DNA of 64,000 nucleotides from Microbaculum sp051390635 (GCF_051390635.1 NZ_JBPODT010000005.1:310001-374000), one strand, 5' to 3'; counted from the stretch's first letter, positions 35,401 to 43,182 are shown. Made by a program: numbers and translations. Notes: generated by a model from the sequence alone, not told the origin.

Positions 35401-35508
35401 CCGTTCATCGGCTCCGACGAAGTCGCCAATCTGCCCGCCCTGTCGCGACTGGACGATACGCCCCCCAGCGTGTCGGAGACCGTCGCCTTCGACGAGGTTC
35501 CCCAATGA
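32440..35508 (+). CDS. exported PEP-synthase/glucan-water-dikinase-like protein (phosphohistidine + ATP-grasp)
   Basis: 1022 residues. The N-terminus (MVVSKIPGVTAACLIAAIGL, then PASG) looks like an export signal. A helical domain of unknown fold (about 40-480) begins with a Cys cluster: CVCNDGR, ICGDE, LFCAAF. Next is a phosphohistidine mobile domain (about 490-600) with GNVVSHVQLLARALGIPNAV and phospho-acceptor His546. Then comes a PPDK_N-type ATP-grasp domain (about 640-1000) with GPKAAFLGEL, VRSDTNVEDMENFNGAG (Arg789, Glu795) and the closing WDIEYGFADGKLWLFQTRPF. The order phosphohistidine then ATP-binding is that of glucan water dikinases, not of PEP synthase, and no PEP barrel is present. 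It is coupled by ATGA to the next gene. The substrate is unknown; an ATP-using enzyme outside the cytoplasm would be surprising. Confidence 0.78.
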   Translation: MVVSKIPGVTAACLIAAIGLATPEGPASGFEAQKLSPDVTERLDQAWSISRQKIKGPFGPNTCVCNDGRSAPLLTQSGEIRNICGDETLFCAAFKADWGKDLETDGVYVANIFSRDLYEWDRIANHFDLVRGYILERYVIDTSPENKLSQMRQYGGLSGAEYEIVAKRDFYERFLAAEDYNDFRHFLLAYELQKRHFSRGGFGKMQEVRNMASRIQGIDGGFKPLRDAVHNQVSASLIPILEDYRDNHANARTQALTDELIAEIRTLTSLDVAALDDDIGAIENQRLMQLLTNLSVRAAASDGVETMAALGEMMRVARESVADGTLSPGDRRRAIDLNIVASAVMQSEGSRLRDEGTMSIGQTIAMMRALVDGAYGVGLLSSRERASASNNLQILLLEGGLEGGTVPRAELKHRMALAARVVEWAQNSAILAFAEVWSQWLHLMPEVGRLPDDIVRGSPLLLYADAHQEVADFAVGLGAVRHELAGTEVTGGVRALNPGLAVGPLLLNPESGSYSRSELVALAATPEDLQPTAGILTQGEGNVVSHVQLLARALGIPNAVAAKQPFDTVATLAQEDVFYAVTPNGRVIVKKSADMTDLEKDVLAEYTANVSRDDDGELADAGGAGKLHIDKDRLDLSVAAPVPLTSLRRKDSGILSGPKAAFLGELKHLFPDNVARGVVLPFGVYYEHYKRARVSVPENLAGKDIAEPGQPLPDFVRATYARFFGEMIPSGLGEKELSDWIKPRLDVIVASIIETPLDESLKAAIATELDKQGLLDPNDPSMTVGCFVRSDTNVEDMENFNGAGLNLTIFNLVSLDDIYSGVKEVWASPFRYRSFSWRQTLIDDPEWVLPSVIILESVPSEKSGVAITADINSGDPDAILMATSEGVGGAVDGTPAETLLWSTYGIELVTMFKSPTRRMLKPEGGIDVIASTGREYVLSDEEVAALSDAARKIEASLEPTLNAAGTPRPWDIEYGFADGKLWLFQTRPFIGSDEVANLPALSRLDDTPPSVSETVAFDEVPQ

Positions 35509-37148
35509 TCGTTCCACGCTGTTTCGCGCAGACCATCGCATCGGTCGGGATCGCGGCCATCCTGTCGATCCCGGTGCTGACGGCGCCGGCGGAAGGGAAG
35601 GTCGTCTGGGACGGCTCCAAACCCGCCCCGGGCATCTGGTTCTACTGGTACGAGCCATCGTTCTATACGGGCTTCGCGCCGAAGTCGCAGGACCCGGACC
35701 GGGCCCATATCGAGTTGTCCCGGGGCAATCAGACCCGATTTACCCTCGTCCTCGGCAATGCCGAGATCGATACCTACCTGGACGATCTGGAACTGCGCCG
35801 AACCACCATCGAAGCCTTGGTGGAGAAAGGCGTCATAGAACTCACCACCAACCTGTCGTTCGAACGGTTCGTCTCGCGGATGAGCGACGCGGGCGTGGAA
35901 ACCGTTCTGGTGGCGCGTGAGAGCCTGGCGCCGGAAGAGTATCGGGAGGCGTCCCTCGAAGTCATGGAGACGCTGAACCCGGGCCGCATTTTCCGGATTC
36001 GCATGCCTCTGACCCGCGTGCTCGGCGAATGGCACGCCTACCTGTCCGGCGCGGACCTTTCGAATACTCGGGAACGCCTCGATGCCGCGAACGAATTGCT
36101 GCCCGGACGAATGAACCTCTTCACACTGAGTGGCGAGGCCGACCAGGCATTGGACAGAGCTGTCGAGGCGGCCAAGGCGGGTGCAGACTCGCCAGGGTTT
36201 CGCGATGCCGCCCTCGCGTTCCTGGATATGGCGAAGAACGGCCAGTATGCGACGGTCGACGATCACATCGTCGCCATCGAGTTCACCGCGATCTATCCGG
36301 TCGGCACGGCGCAGGCCTACAAGAATACCGCCTACGGCAAATTGCCCGACTTCGGCGTAACCGGCGTCTGGCCGCTGACGGAACGCGACAAGGGGCGCGG
36401 CATCACCGGAATGGTGGACTACCTGTCGTCCAACCCGGGTTACGGGTTCATCCCCCTGCTCGCCTATCAGCCGGCCGGCGGCATCTACTACAACGCCTTC
36501 CACAATGCCGGCGTCCGCACGCCTTCCGGCACCAGCTTTCTGCCTGAACAGTGGCGGCACGTGCCGGGAGAGGTGACCCCGGACAAGCCCTATCAGCAGC
36601 TGTGGCTGGTGAGCCGGGGACCGGCCTCGCATGGCTGCACGCGGATGGACTCAGGCCAGATGAGCGAATTCCGCAACGCCCTTCCCTCGGCATCCGAGGG
36701 GCTCTCGGGAATCCCGGTCTTCCGGAACCTGCCCCAATGCTACGACGTGTTCGATATCGACGGCGACGGGCGGCAGGAGGTCATGGGGGTCGCCTATTTC
36801 CACGCCTACAAGAGCGAGAAACACGAGCCGACCGAGGCGTACAGCCCGAACAATCGGGAGGATTTCTACGCCTGGCTCTATGGCGACAACGTCGTCTACA
36901 CCGACGATGGCGGCGCTGCCCTCAAGACGGTGCCCGTCTGCCGCTTCGAAGGGTTGAAGAAGGCCGACGAAGTCGGCTCGCTGGACAACGTGCCCCTGTA
37001 CGAGGCGCCCTTCGAGCCGGGCTCCATCCAGTTCTACCAGCTCAAGCCGGCCGCGTTCGACTCGCGGCCGGGGATGGAATTCAATCGCGAATTGCGGCGT
37101 CTCGGTATCGGGTATGATGCGAATGCCAAGACCCTGTTCCTGGACTGA
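35505..37148 (+). CDS. exported L,D-transpeptidase-like protein, coupled to the dikinase
   Basis: 547 residues from the ATG overlapping the dikinase stop. Signal peptide QTIASVGIAAILSIPVLTAPAEG. The N-terminal half (30-250) has no recognised fold. The region 255-390 resembles a YkuD domain: VVDYLSSNPGYGF-like strands, GIYYNAFHNAGVR and the nucleophile motif RGPASHGCTRM with His376 and Cys378 (canonical SHGCxR). A DIDGDGRQEV calcium-type loop follows at about 417, then a Cys-containing C-terminal domain to 547. It could act on peptidoglycan or another envelope amide. The tight coupling to the dikinase-like enzyme suggests the two work on the same substrate (inference). Confidence 0.75.
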   Translation: MIVPRCFAQTIASVGIAAILSIPVLTAPAEGKVVWDGSKPAPGIWFYWYEPSFYTGFAPKSQDPDRAHIELSRGNQTRFTLVLGNAEIDTYLDDLELRRTTIEALVEKGVIELTTNLSFERFVSRMSDAGVETVLVARESLAPEEYREASLEVMETLNPGRIFRIRMPLTRVLGEWHAYLSGADLSNTRERLDAANELLPGRMNLFTLSGEADQALDRAVEAAKAGADSPGFRDAALAFLDMAKNGQYATVDDHIVAIEFTAIYPVGTAQAYKNTAYGKLPDFGVTGVWPLTERDKGRGITGMVDYLSSNPGYGFIPLLAYQPAGGIYYNAFHNAGVRTPSGTSFLPEQWRHVPGEVTPDKPYQQLWLVSRGPASHGCTRMDSGQMSEFRNALPSASEGLSGIPVFRNLPQCYDVFDIDGDGRQEVMGVAYFHAYKSEKHEPTEAYSPNNREDFYAWLYGDNVVYTDDGGAALKTVPVCRFEGLKKADEVGSLDNVPLYEAPFEPGSIQFYQLKPAAFDSRPGMEFNRELRRLGIGYDANAKTLFLD

Positions 37149-37271
37149 GGGACATCGTTGCCGAAGATCACGGCGCCTGCCCGGGCCACATGTCCGGGCG
37201 GCGCGCCGCGAGATGTCGCCGATTTTCGGCGGCCATCGGCCGCGCAGGTGAGGTGCCACTTGTCCCATCGG

Positions 37272-38303
37272 ATGAGACCTCGCGGAACTCGCGGCCAGGC
37301 GTTTTCCTCCCGCGCGCATATCGCGCTGGTATTGTTATTTTTGTCCGTGCCGGCGGGCGCGCCGGCTCGCCCGGCCAGCGAGCCGGTCCAGCACCGTTTC
37401 ATCACACTGGGCACCGGCTCCCCGTCCGGCGTCTACTACGCCGCCGGCCAGGCGATTTGTGAAGCCGTCAACCGGGCCGCGAAACGGCGCGCTGACAGAG
37501 GCGACAGGATCGTCACCATTTGCCGTGCGGGACCATCGGGAGGATCGGTCTTCAACGTCCGTCAGGTCGCGTCGGGCGCGTTCACCTTCGCGATCGTGCA
37601 GGCAAACGATCAGCGTGCCGCGGTTGAAGGGATCGATCCCCAGCGCGTGAAGAGCGTTCCGGACCTGCGGTCGGTCCTCTCACTTCAGCCCGAAATTCTC
37701 CAGGTCGTGCTGCCACGAGGCTCCGACATCGAACGGGTGCAGGACCTGTCCGCACGGCACATAAATTCAGGCAATCGTGGGTCGGGCACCCGCTTGCTCA
37801 CCAACGAACTGGTCGAAGCCTACGGGGCGTCGCTGGACGAGGGGACGATGGCCGAGACGTTTTCCATGGAGCTGGACGCCGACGCCCTTTGCTCGGGTCG
37901 GCTGGACGCCTTCGTTACGGTGAGCGCCGTGCCGACCCCAAGCGTCCTCGACGCGACGAAGCGCTGCGGGGCCCAACTGTTGCCGCTGCGGGGGCCGGAA
38001 ATCGAGGACTGGCTGGCGGGTGCCGCCGACCTGGCCGAAATCGTCATTCCCGCGAACGTCTATCCGGGGATCCACGACCCGACGCCCTCGATCGGCGTAC
38101 GGGCCGGGCTCGTGACGCGGGAGGCGGTGCCGGCCGACGTCGTGCGCGATGTCGTGGCCGCCGTCTTCGAGGAATTGCCGCTGCTGCGTTCGGCCCACCC
38201 GTCTCTTGAATCGCTGCAACCGCGCGAAATGGCCACCGAAGGTCTTGGCGCGCCCGTCCACGACGGCGCGATGGCCTATTTCACGGAGCGCGGCTGGCGA
38301 TGA
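37272..38303 (+). CDS. TAXI family TRAP-type solute receptor
   Basis: About 343 residues from ATG 37272, chosen so that the signal peptide (AHIALVLLFLSVPAGAPA) has a normal length. An in-frame TTG at 37158 with a good AGGGA site would add 38 residues. The mature protein has the TAXI hallmarks ITLGTGSPSGVYYAAGQAICEAVN, RAGPSGGSVFNVRQVASG, FAIVQANDQ, SARHINSGNRGSGTR and the C-terminal pattern GLGAPVHDGAMAYFTERGW. Members bind glutamate, glutamine or other amino and carboxylic acids. No fused DctQM permease is encoded nearby; the downstream symporter could use the ligand instead (inference). Confidence 0.85.
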   Translation: MRPRGTRGQAFSSRAHIALVLLFLSVPAGAPARPASEPVQHRFITLGTGSPSGVYYAAGQAICEAVNRAAKRRADRGDRIVTICRAGPSGGSVFNVRQVASGAFTFAIVQANDQRAAVEGIDPQRVKSVPDLRSVLSLQPEILQVVLPRGSDIERVQDLSARHINSGNRGSGTRLLTNELVEAYGASLDEGTMAETFSMELDADALCSGRLDAFVTVSAVPTPSVLDATKRCGAQLLPLRGPEIEDWLAGAADLAEIVIPANVYPGIHDPTPSIGVRAGLVTREAVPADVVRDVVAAVFEELPLLRSAHPSLESLQPREMATEGLGAPVHDGAMAYFTERGWR

Positions 38304-38329
38304 CGACCAGACCCTGAAGCGAGGCGCCG

Positions 38330-40558
38330 GTGGACCAACGCCCGACAGCGCCTGCACGATCGCAATCGCGAGCGACACCGCGGACCGGCGCGCCGCTCTC
38401 GCCCTTCCAACGCATCTTGCTGGCGCTCCTGCTCGGCATCGGCACCGGCATCTTTCTCGGCGAGATCGCCTCCCCGCTTCGCGTGGTGGGCGATGTCTAT
38501 GTCGGCCTCCTGCAGATGACGGTGCTTCCGTTCATCATCTGCTCGGTCATCGGCAATATCGGCAGCCTGACCATCGACCAGAGCAAGAGGCTCGCCCTGA
38601 TCAGCTTCGCGGTCCTGTTCGTGCTCTGGGGCGTCGGATTTGCGACCCTTGCCCTGCTGGCCAGCGCGTTGCCCGTACTGCCCTCGGGATCGTTCTTCAG
38701 CACCAGCCTGATCGCGCCGCCGCGCGAGTTCGATTTCGTGGAGATATTCGTTCCATCGAACCCGTTCCGGTCCCTGTCGGAGAATTTCGTCCCTGCCGTC
38801 GTGGTGTTCTGCATTCTCGTCGGCTTCGCGCTGATGCAGTCGCCGAACAAGACCGAGATCGTCGCCCTCTTCAAGACGCTGAATGACACGCTGGGGCGCG
38901 TCAGCAACTACGTGACCCGACTGAGCCCGATCGGCGTGTTCGCGATCGCGGCCAGCGCGGCGGGGACCATCACGCTGGAGGAGTTCGGACGGCTTCAGGC
39001 CTATTTCGTGATCTACGGCGCGGCGGTGGTCCTGCTCGTCTTCGTGCTGCTTCCGCTGATCGTCTCGGCCGTCACGCCGTTCCGCTACGTCGATATCATC
39101 GCGACGCAGGGCAACGTCCTGATCACGGCGCTCGCGATCGGAAGCGTTTTCGCCGTGATCCCGTTGCTGGTGGAGAGCCAGAAGCGGCTGGTGGACCGTC
39201 TCGGTTCATCGGGCGCCCGGCCAAGCCGCCAGGACCTCGAACACGCCGCCGACCTCGTCATTCCGCTTGCCTACCCGTTTCCCCATCTCGGCAAGATCGT
39301 GACGCTGATCTTCATACCCTTTGCCGCCTGGTTCTACGGCCGGCCGATGGACGCCGCCGACTACATACCGTTCGCGACGTCGGGCCTCTTCCTCAGCTTC
39401 GGCAAGGTGACGGTCACGATCCCCTTCCTCCTGGACCTGCAGGAGATTCCCGCCGACATCTTCCGGCTGTTCCTGATGTCGAGCGCGGTCGCGGGGCCGC
39501 TCAGCGACATGCTCGGCGCGGCGCATCTGCTGGCCTTCACGTCGCTGACGACCTGCGCCATGAGCGGCCTTCTGGTGTTCAGACGTGCCGGGATCGCGGG
39601 GACGGCGGTGCTTTGCCTGGTGGCGACAGTCGTGACCGTAGGGGCAACCCATCTGACCCTGAGCCGGCTCTTCGACGATTTCCTCAGCCGGGAGAACGTC
39701 ATCGCCCAGATGAACCTGATGCAGGAGCGCAGCCCGTTCACGATCCTGCCCGTCAGCGAGCCGAACACCGACGCCCTGCTTGCGGGCGAATCGCCGATGG
39801 AACGCATCGAGCGCCGCCGGCGCATCCGCATCGGCTTCGACCCCGACAACCTGCCATTCTCGTACTACAACGCGCGCGGCGACCTGGTCGGCCACGACAT
39901 CGATCTCGCCCATCGCCTGGCCCGGGACCTGGGTCTCGAACTGGAGTTCGTTCCCATCAATGCCCTGACGCTGGTCGATCAGCTCCGCGAGGATCACTTC
40001 GACGTCGCCGTGTCGGGTATCCCGGTGAATGTCGGGGTCTACGAGGATGCCACCTACAGCCAGCCCTACCTGAACGTGAACCTGGCGTTCGTGAGCGCGG
40101 ACCACGAGCGCGGCGATTTCGCCAGCATGGCGGCGCTGGGCACCGGCGAGGGCCTTGTGCTCGGGATCAAGACAGGCAGCTACTTCGGCTACTACATCCG
40201 GCAGATCCTGCCAGAGGCGCGCATCGTCGAGCTGTGGTCCGAAAGCCAGTTCTTCGAAGGACCGCCGGAGCGCATGGACGCGCTGGTGACGACGGCCGAG
40301 GGCGGATCCGCCTGGACGCTGATCCATCCCGAATTCGCCGTCATAGACCCCCGCGACGACGAGACCTCCGCATCGATCGCGATCCTGTTCGCCCGGGCCG
40401 ACACGCAGATCGCCGCCGATATCGGGACCTGGTTGCAACTCAAGCGAAACGATGGAACGCTTCACCGGCTTTACGAGTACTGGATCCTCGGCAGGGGGGC
40501 GAAGCCGACCACGCCGCGCTGGAGCGTCGTTCGCGACGTCCTGCAATGGACCGACTGA
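38330..40558 (+). CDS. dicarboxylate/amino acid:cation symporter (SDF) fused to a family 3 periplasmic binding domain
   Basis: 742 residues from a GTG after GAGG. Residues about 22-445 form a DAACS/GltP-like membrane domain (GIFLGEIASPL, LPFIICSVIGNIG, NPFRSLSE, GVFAIAASAAGTI, SSAVAGPLSDMLG). Residues about 495-735 form an SBP_bac_3 domain (IRIGFDPDNLPFSYYNARGDLVGHDIDLA, VAVSGIPVNV, LGIKTGSYFGYYI). The usual symporter signatures are absent: the SSSAATLP-like hairpin is not visible and NMDG is replaced by YPFPHLGKI. The last membrane segment (about 425-445) leads directly to the binding domain, so that domain should lie outside the cytoplasm. Fusion of this transporter class to a receptor is unusual. 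It may deliver ligand directly or act as a sensor. Confidence 0.85.
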   Translation: MDQRPTAPARSQSRATPRTGAPLSPFQRILLALLLGIGTGIFLGEIASPLRVVGDVYVGLLQMTVLPFIICSVIGNIGSLTIDQSKRLALISFAVLFVLWGVGFATLALLASALPVLPSGSFFSTSLIAPPREFDFVEIFVPSNPFRSLSENFVPAVVVFCILVGFALMQSPNKTEIVALFKTLNDTLGRVSNYVTRLSPIGVFAIAASAAGTITLEEFGRLQAYFVIYGAAVVLLVFVLLPLIVSAVTPFRYVDIIATQGNVLITALAIGSVFAVIPLLVESQKRLVDRLGSSGARPSRQDLEHAADLVIPLAYPFPHLGKIVTLIFIPFAAWFYGRPMDAADYIPFATSGLFLSFGKVTVTIPFLLDLQEIPADIFRLFLMSSAVAGPLSDMLGAAHLLAFTSLTTCAMSGLLVFRRAGIAGTAVLCLVATVVTVGATHLTLSRLFDDFLSRENVIAQMNLMQERSPFTILPVSEPNTDALLAGESPMERIERRRRIRIGFDPDNLPFSYYNARGDLVGHDIDLAHRLARDLGLELEFVPINALTLVDQLREDHFDVAVSGIPVNVGVYEDATYSQPYLNVNLAFVSADHERGDFASMAALGTGEGLVLGIKTGSYFGYYIRQILPEARIVELWSESQFFEGPPERMDALVTTAEGGSAWTLIHPEFAVIDPRDDETSASIAILFARADTQIAADIGTWLQLKRNDGTLHRLYEYWILGRGAKPTTPRWSVVRDVLQWTD

Positions 40559-40586
40559 AAGCCGACCGGGCAGGGAGGACACGCGA

Positions 40587-41114
40587 ATGCAGCACCTGAG
40601 CCGGACGCTATTGTCCGCCGTAACACTGGCCGCGGCCGCATCGGCGGCTTTGCCTGCCGCCGCGGAGCCGCTCGGGTGCCGATTGCTGCCCGGGACCTAC
40701 GTGACGACGATCACCGATATCGAAGGGGTGTTCGCCTCGCGCGGCATCGTCACCTTCGCGCCGGGGGGAGGCCTGCTGGTGACGGATTCCCGGCAGGGCG
40801 GGCAGACCGGCGTCTACGACCCGTTCTCCGCCGGCCAGGGCGCATGGTCGTGCGGTCCCGGCGAGGCTGGTGGCATCGCGTTCTCCGCGATCTCGTTGAA
40901 CTTCCCGACGCCGCCCGGAAGCGCGGGATCGAACTTCGGCCGGGTCGACTATCAGGGGACCCTGGACACGACGGATGGCGCGATCTCGGGTACGATCTCG
41001 CTGCGGTTCTCCGAGGCTGGCGACCTGGAAGCGGCCGACCCGATATCCGATCCCGGCGCGGTCCTGGAGACCTTCAGCTTCGAGGGCCGACGCCTGACCG
41101 CACCCGAGAGATAG
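40587..41114 (+). CDS. small secreted protein of unknown function
   Basis: 175 residues from ATG 40587, GGAGG 8 bp upstream. Signal peptide (LLSAVTLAAAASAALPAAA-EP). The mature protein looks beta-rich: GTYVTTITDIEGVFASRGIVTFAPGGG, DSRQGGQTGVYDPFSAGQGAW, then SLNFPTPPGSAGSNFGRVDYQGTLD. Two cysteines (GC, SC) could form a disulfide. Proteins with the VTTITDxxGxFASR and QGxW patterns occur widely as uncharacterised secreted proteins. It is 28 bp after the symporter, so it is the last gene of the 32440-41114 unit. Confidence 0.75.
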   Translation: MQHLSRTLLSAVTLAAAASAALPAAAEPLGCRLLPGTYVTTITDIEGVFASRGIVTFAPGGGLLVTDSRQGGQTGVYDPFSAGQGAWSCGPGEAGGIAFSAISLNFPTPPGSAGSNFGRVDYQGTLDTTDGAISGTISLRFSEAGDLEAADPISDPGAVLETFSFEGRRLTAPER

Positions 41115-41171
41115 GAGCCCGGACACGTCGCGACGCCGCGTATGCGCCGCCAAGGGTCTTCCGACCTACCG

Positions 41172-41864
41172 TCAGTCGAACGCAAACCGAACCAGCCCTG
41201 CCGCCGCGAGCTCGGCATCGAGTTCCGGTCCCGTCAGACGCTCCAGTACCGCGGCCGCGCCCGCCCCGGGCATGGGGCTCAGGAAGATCGACATGTCGAT
41301 ATGCGCTGCGAGCGCGTCCGGAAAGATGGCGGCGGCAACGATGCCAGGGCTCGACAGGATCGTGGTCAGCGGCGCCACGGCAAGCGCCGTGTCGCCCGCA
41401 GCGACCGAGGCCACCGGCTCGCCTGCCCCCATCGGCCGGCCGCGCGGCGCCACCGCCTGGGTCAGGCCGAGCCGCGCCATGACGTTCAGATACGTCCGCC
41501 CACTCGTCCCTGCACCGGTATAGCCGATGCTGTCCGCACTTCGGAGCAGGGCCGCGATCTCTGCCGCGCCGGTCAGGACCGACCCGTCCGTGCCAGCCCT
41601 GCGACCAATGGCAAGCGGCACCCGGCCGAAGGGCCGATGGCTCGCGCCATCGACACGGCCAGCCGTCGCCAGCGCCTCCACATAGGGCGGATTGGTCAAG
41701 CCGATATCGAATGCCTCCCCCGCGGCGATCCGTTCGGGGATCACGGGGTTCAGGTCGATGAGCGGTGCCAGCGCCTGCCCCGCCGTCGCCTCCAGGCGCG
41801 GCCTGAGACGGTCCATGAGTGCCTGGATCGCCACCGGCACGAAGATGCGCAGCCCGCTCGCCAT
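41172..41864 (-). CDS. ModA-like substrate-binding domain protein, no signal peptide
   Basis: 230 residues. Type 2 periplasmic-binding fold: RIFVPVAIQALMDRLRP at the N-terminus, FDIGLTNPPYVEALA, SIGYTGAGTSGRTYLNVMARLGL and the closing IFLSPMPGAGAAAVLERL. This is the pattern of molybdate-type and related solitary binding proteins. No export signal is visible, although GGGAAGGG just before ATG 41864 supports that start. No ABC permease or ATPase lies nearby. It may be a cytoplasmic ligand sensor or an orphan, and its role is unknown. It is divergent from the ligand-gated channel and convergent with the secreted protein. Confidence 0.78.
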   Translation of the reverse strand: MASGLRIFVPVAIQALMDRLRPRLEATAGQALAPLIDLNPVIPERIAAGEAFDIGLTNPPYVEALATAGRVDGASHRPFGRVPLAIGRRAGTDGSVLTGAAEIAALLRSADSIGYTGAGTSGRTYLNVMARLGLTQAVAPRGRPMGAGEPVASVAAGDTALAVAPLTTILSSPGIVAAAIFPDALAAHIDMSIFLSPMPGAGAAAVLERLTGPELDAELAAAGLVRFAFD

Positions 41865-42150
41865 CCCTTCCCGTCCCCCGGAAGCCTATGGAACCGAGCC
41901 CCCTCACCCGCATTTCGGTTCCTACTGACGTTGGCTGATCGTAGGCCGGTCGCCATCGCACGTAAATCGATGCATAGGCGGCTGATCGGATCGGATTCGA
42001 GCGCGACCGTAGCCGTTGGCGACCGTACGGGAGATCAATCCGCGCCATAGATCGTACTTGAAAATCGTCCGGCGGTGCCGCCAACTAGCCGTGCGGAATC
42101 TGGCTCTCGGCTACGCGTTGCGTTGCGATGGCTGAAATCCGGAGGGGACG

Positions 42151-43182
42151 TTGAACCGGATCCTCGCCTTCGGTCTGTTCACGCTTGTCTTTATCGGCGC
42201 GCTTCCCCTGGCGGCCGCGCAAGCGCAGAACTGCGCCCTTCCGGCCGACTATCATGCCGATACGCCGCCCGACGGGGCTGGTGCCCCGATCGTGATCACG
42301 GTCGGAATACTGGTCTCCGACGTCACCGCGATCGACGACGTGGGGCAGTCTCTCGAAGGCGACTTCATACTCCGGAAGACCTGGCGCGACCCCCGCCTCG
42401 CGAGGCTTGGCGGATGTCGGCTACACCGGTCGCTGGTGTGGTTTCCCGTGACCGACGTTCTGAACTCGAACCAGCTCCGGCGTTCACGCGGAGAGTTCGG
42501 AGCCGACCAGGTCCACATTCAGTCAGGTGGCGTCGTCGAGTACTACCAGCGCTTCTTCGGCTCGGTAGCGACCTACCACAACCTTCGCGACTTTCCCTTC
42601 GACAGCCACCGGATGCGGATCAGGATCGCGATACTGGAGTACCCGGCCGATCGGGTCCGGATCCGGCTGGATCCGCAGTTCGGTGGGCTGGCGGCGCTGC
42701 TGAATATCCCCGACTGGTCGATCAACGGCGTCGAAACGACGGTGGCCGAAGAAATCGTTCCCGAGTTCAACACCACCTATTCCGTCCTCTACGTCGACAT
42801 TCTCGCGAGCCGGAATGGGCAGTACTTCGTCTGGAAGGTCATGCTGCCGTTGCTGCTGATCGTCCTGATGTCCTTTGCCGTTTTCTGGATCGAGCCGGAG
42901 CGCTTCGGCCCGCAGATCGGGCTCGCCGCGACCTCGATGCTGACGCTGATCGCCTTCCAGTTCGCGATGACGAGCATGCTGCCGAAACTCAGTTACTTCA
43001 CGCTTCTGGACCAGTTGATACTGGGCTCGACGATCCTGGTGTTCGGATCCCTGGTCGAGGCGACGATGACGTCGGTTCTGATCGTCAAGGGAAAGACGGA
43101 GAGCGCGCTGAGGCTCGACCACGTCTGTCGCTGGCTCTTTCCGACCGCCCTCGTCGCCATATGGACGTTCATCCTGATCTGA
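42151..43182 (+). CDS. prokaryotic pentameric ligand-gated ion channel (Cys-loop family)
   Basis: 343 residues from a TTG preceded by GGAGGGG. Signal peptide to about residue 26 (LAAAQAQN). An extracellular ligand-binding domain (about 27-220) has the Pro-loop LRDFPFDSHRMRIRI, the prokaryotic counterpart of the Cys-loop. Four membrane helices follow: M1 (about 226-247, YFVWKVMLPLLLIVLMSFAV), M2 pore helix (about 257-281, IGLAATSMLTLIAFQFAMTS then MLPK), M3 (about 285-310) and M4 (about 322-343, FPTALVAIWTFILI). Family members such as GLIC and ELIC are gated by protons or small amines. The ligand here is unknown; nearby solute receptors suggest a transport-linked signal (inference). The next gene starts 94 bp later. 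Confidence 0.9.
   Translation: MNRILAFGLFTLVFIGALPLAAAQAQNCALPADYHADTPPDGAGAPIVITVGILVSDVTAIDDVGQSLEGDFILRKTWRDPRLARLGGCRLHRSLVWFPVTDVLNSNQLRRSRGEFGADQVHIQSGGVVEYYQRFFGSVATYHNLRDFPFDSHRMRIRIAILEYPADRVRIRLDPQFGGLAALLNIPDWSINGVETTVAEEIVPEFNTTYSVLYVDILASRNGQYFVWKVMLPLLLIVLMSFAVFWIEPERFGPQIGLAATSMLTLIAFQFAMTSMLPKLSYFTLLDQLILGSTILVFGSLVEATMTSVLIVKGKTESALRLDHVCRWLFPTALVAIWTFILI

Noticed and set aside
32440..35508. PEP synthase or pyruvate phosphate dikinase
   Set aside because: Domain order is reversed and the PEP-binding barrel is absent.
33580..35658. 692-codon minus-strand frame opposite the dikinase
   Set aside because: No motif and no ribosome site; the plus strand has His546 and ATP-grasp motifs.
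41074..42084. 336-codon minus-strand frame overlapping the ModA-like gene
   Set aside because: Different frame from the recognisable binding-protein fold; Arg/Gly-rich translation.
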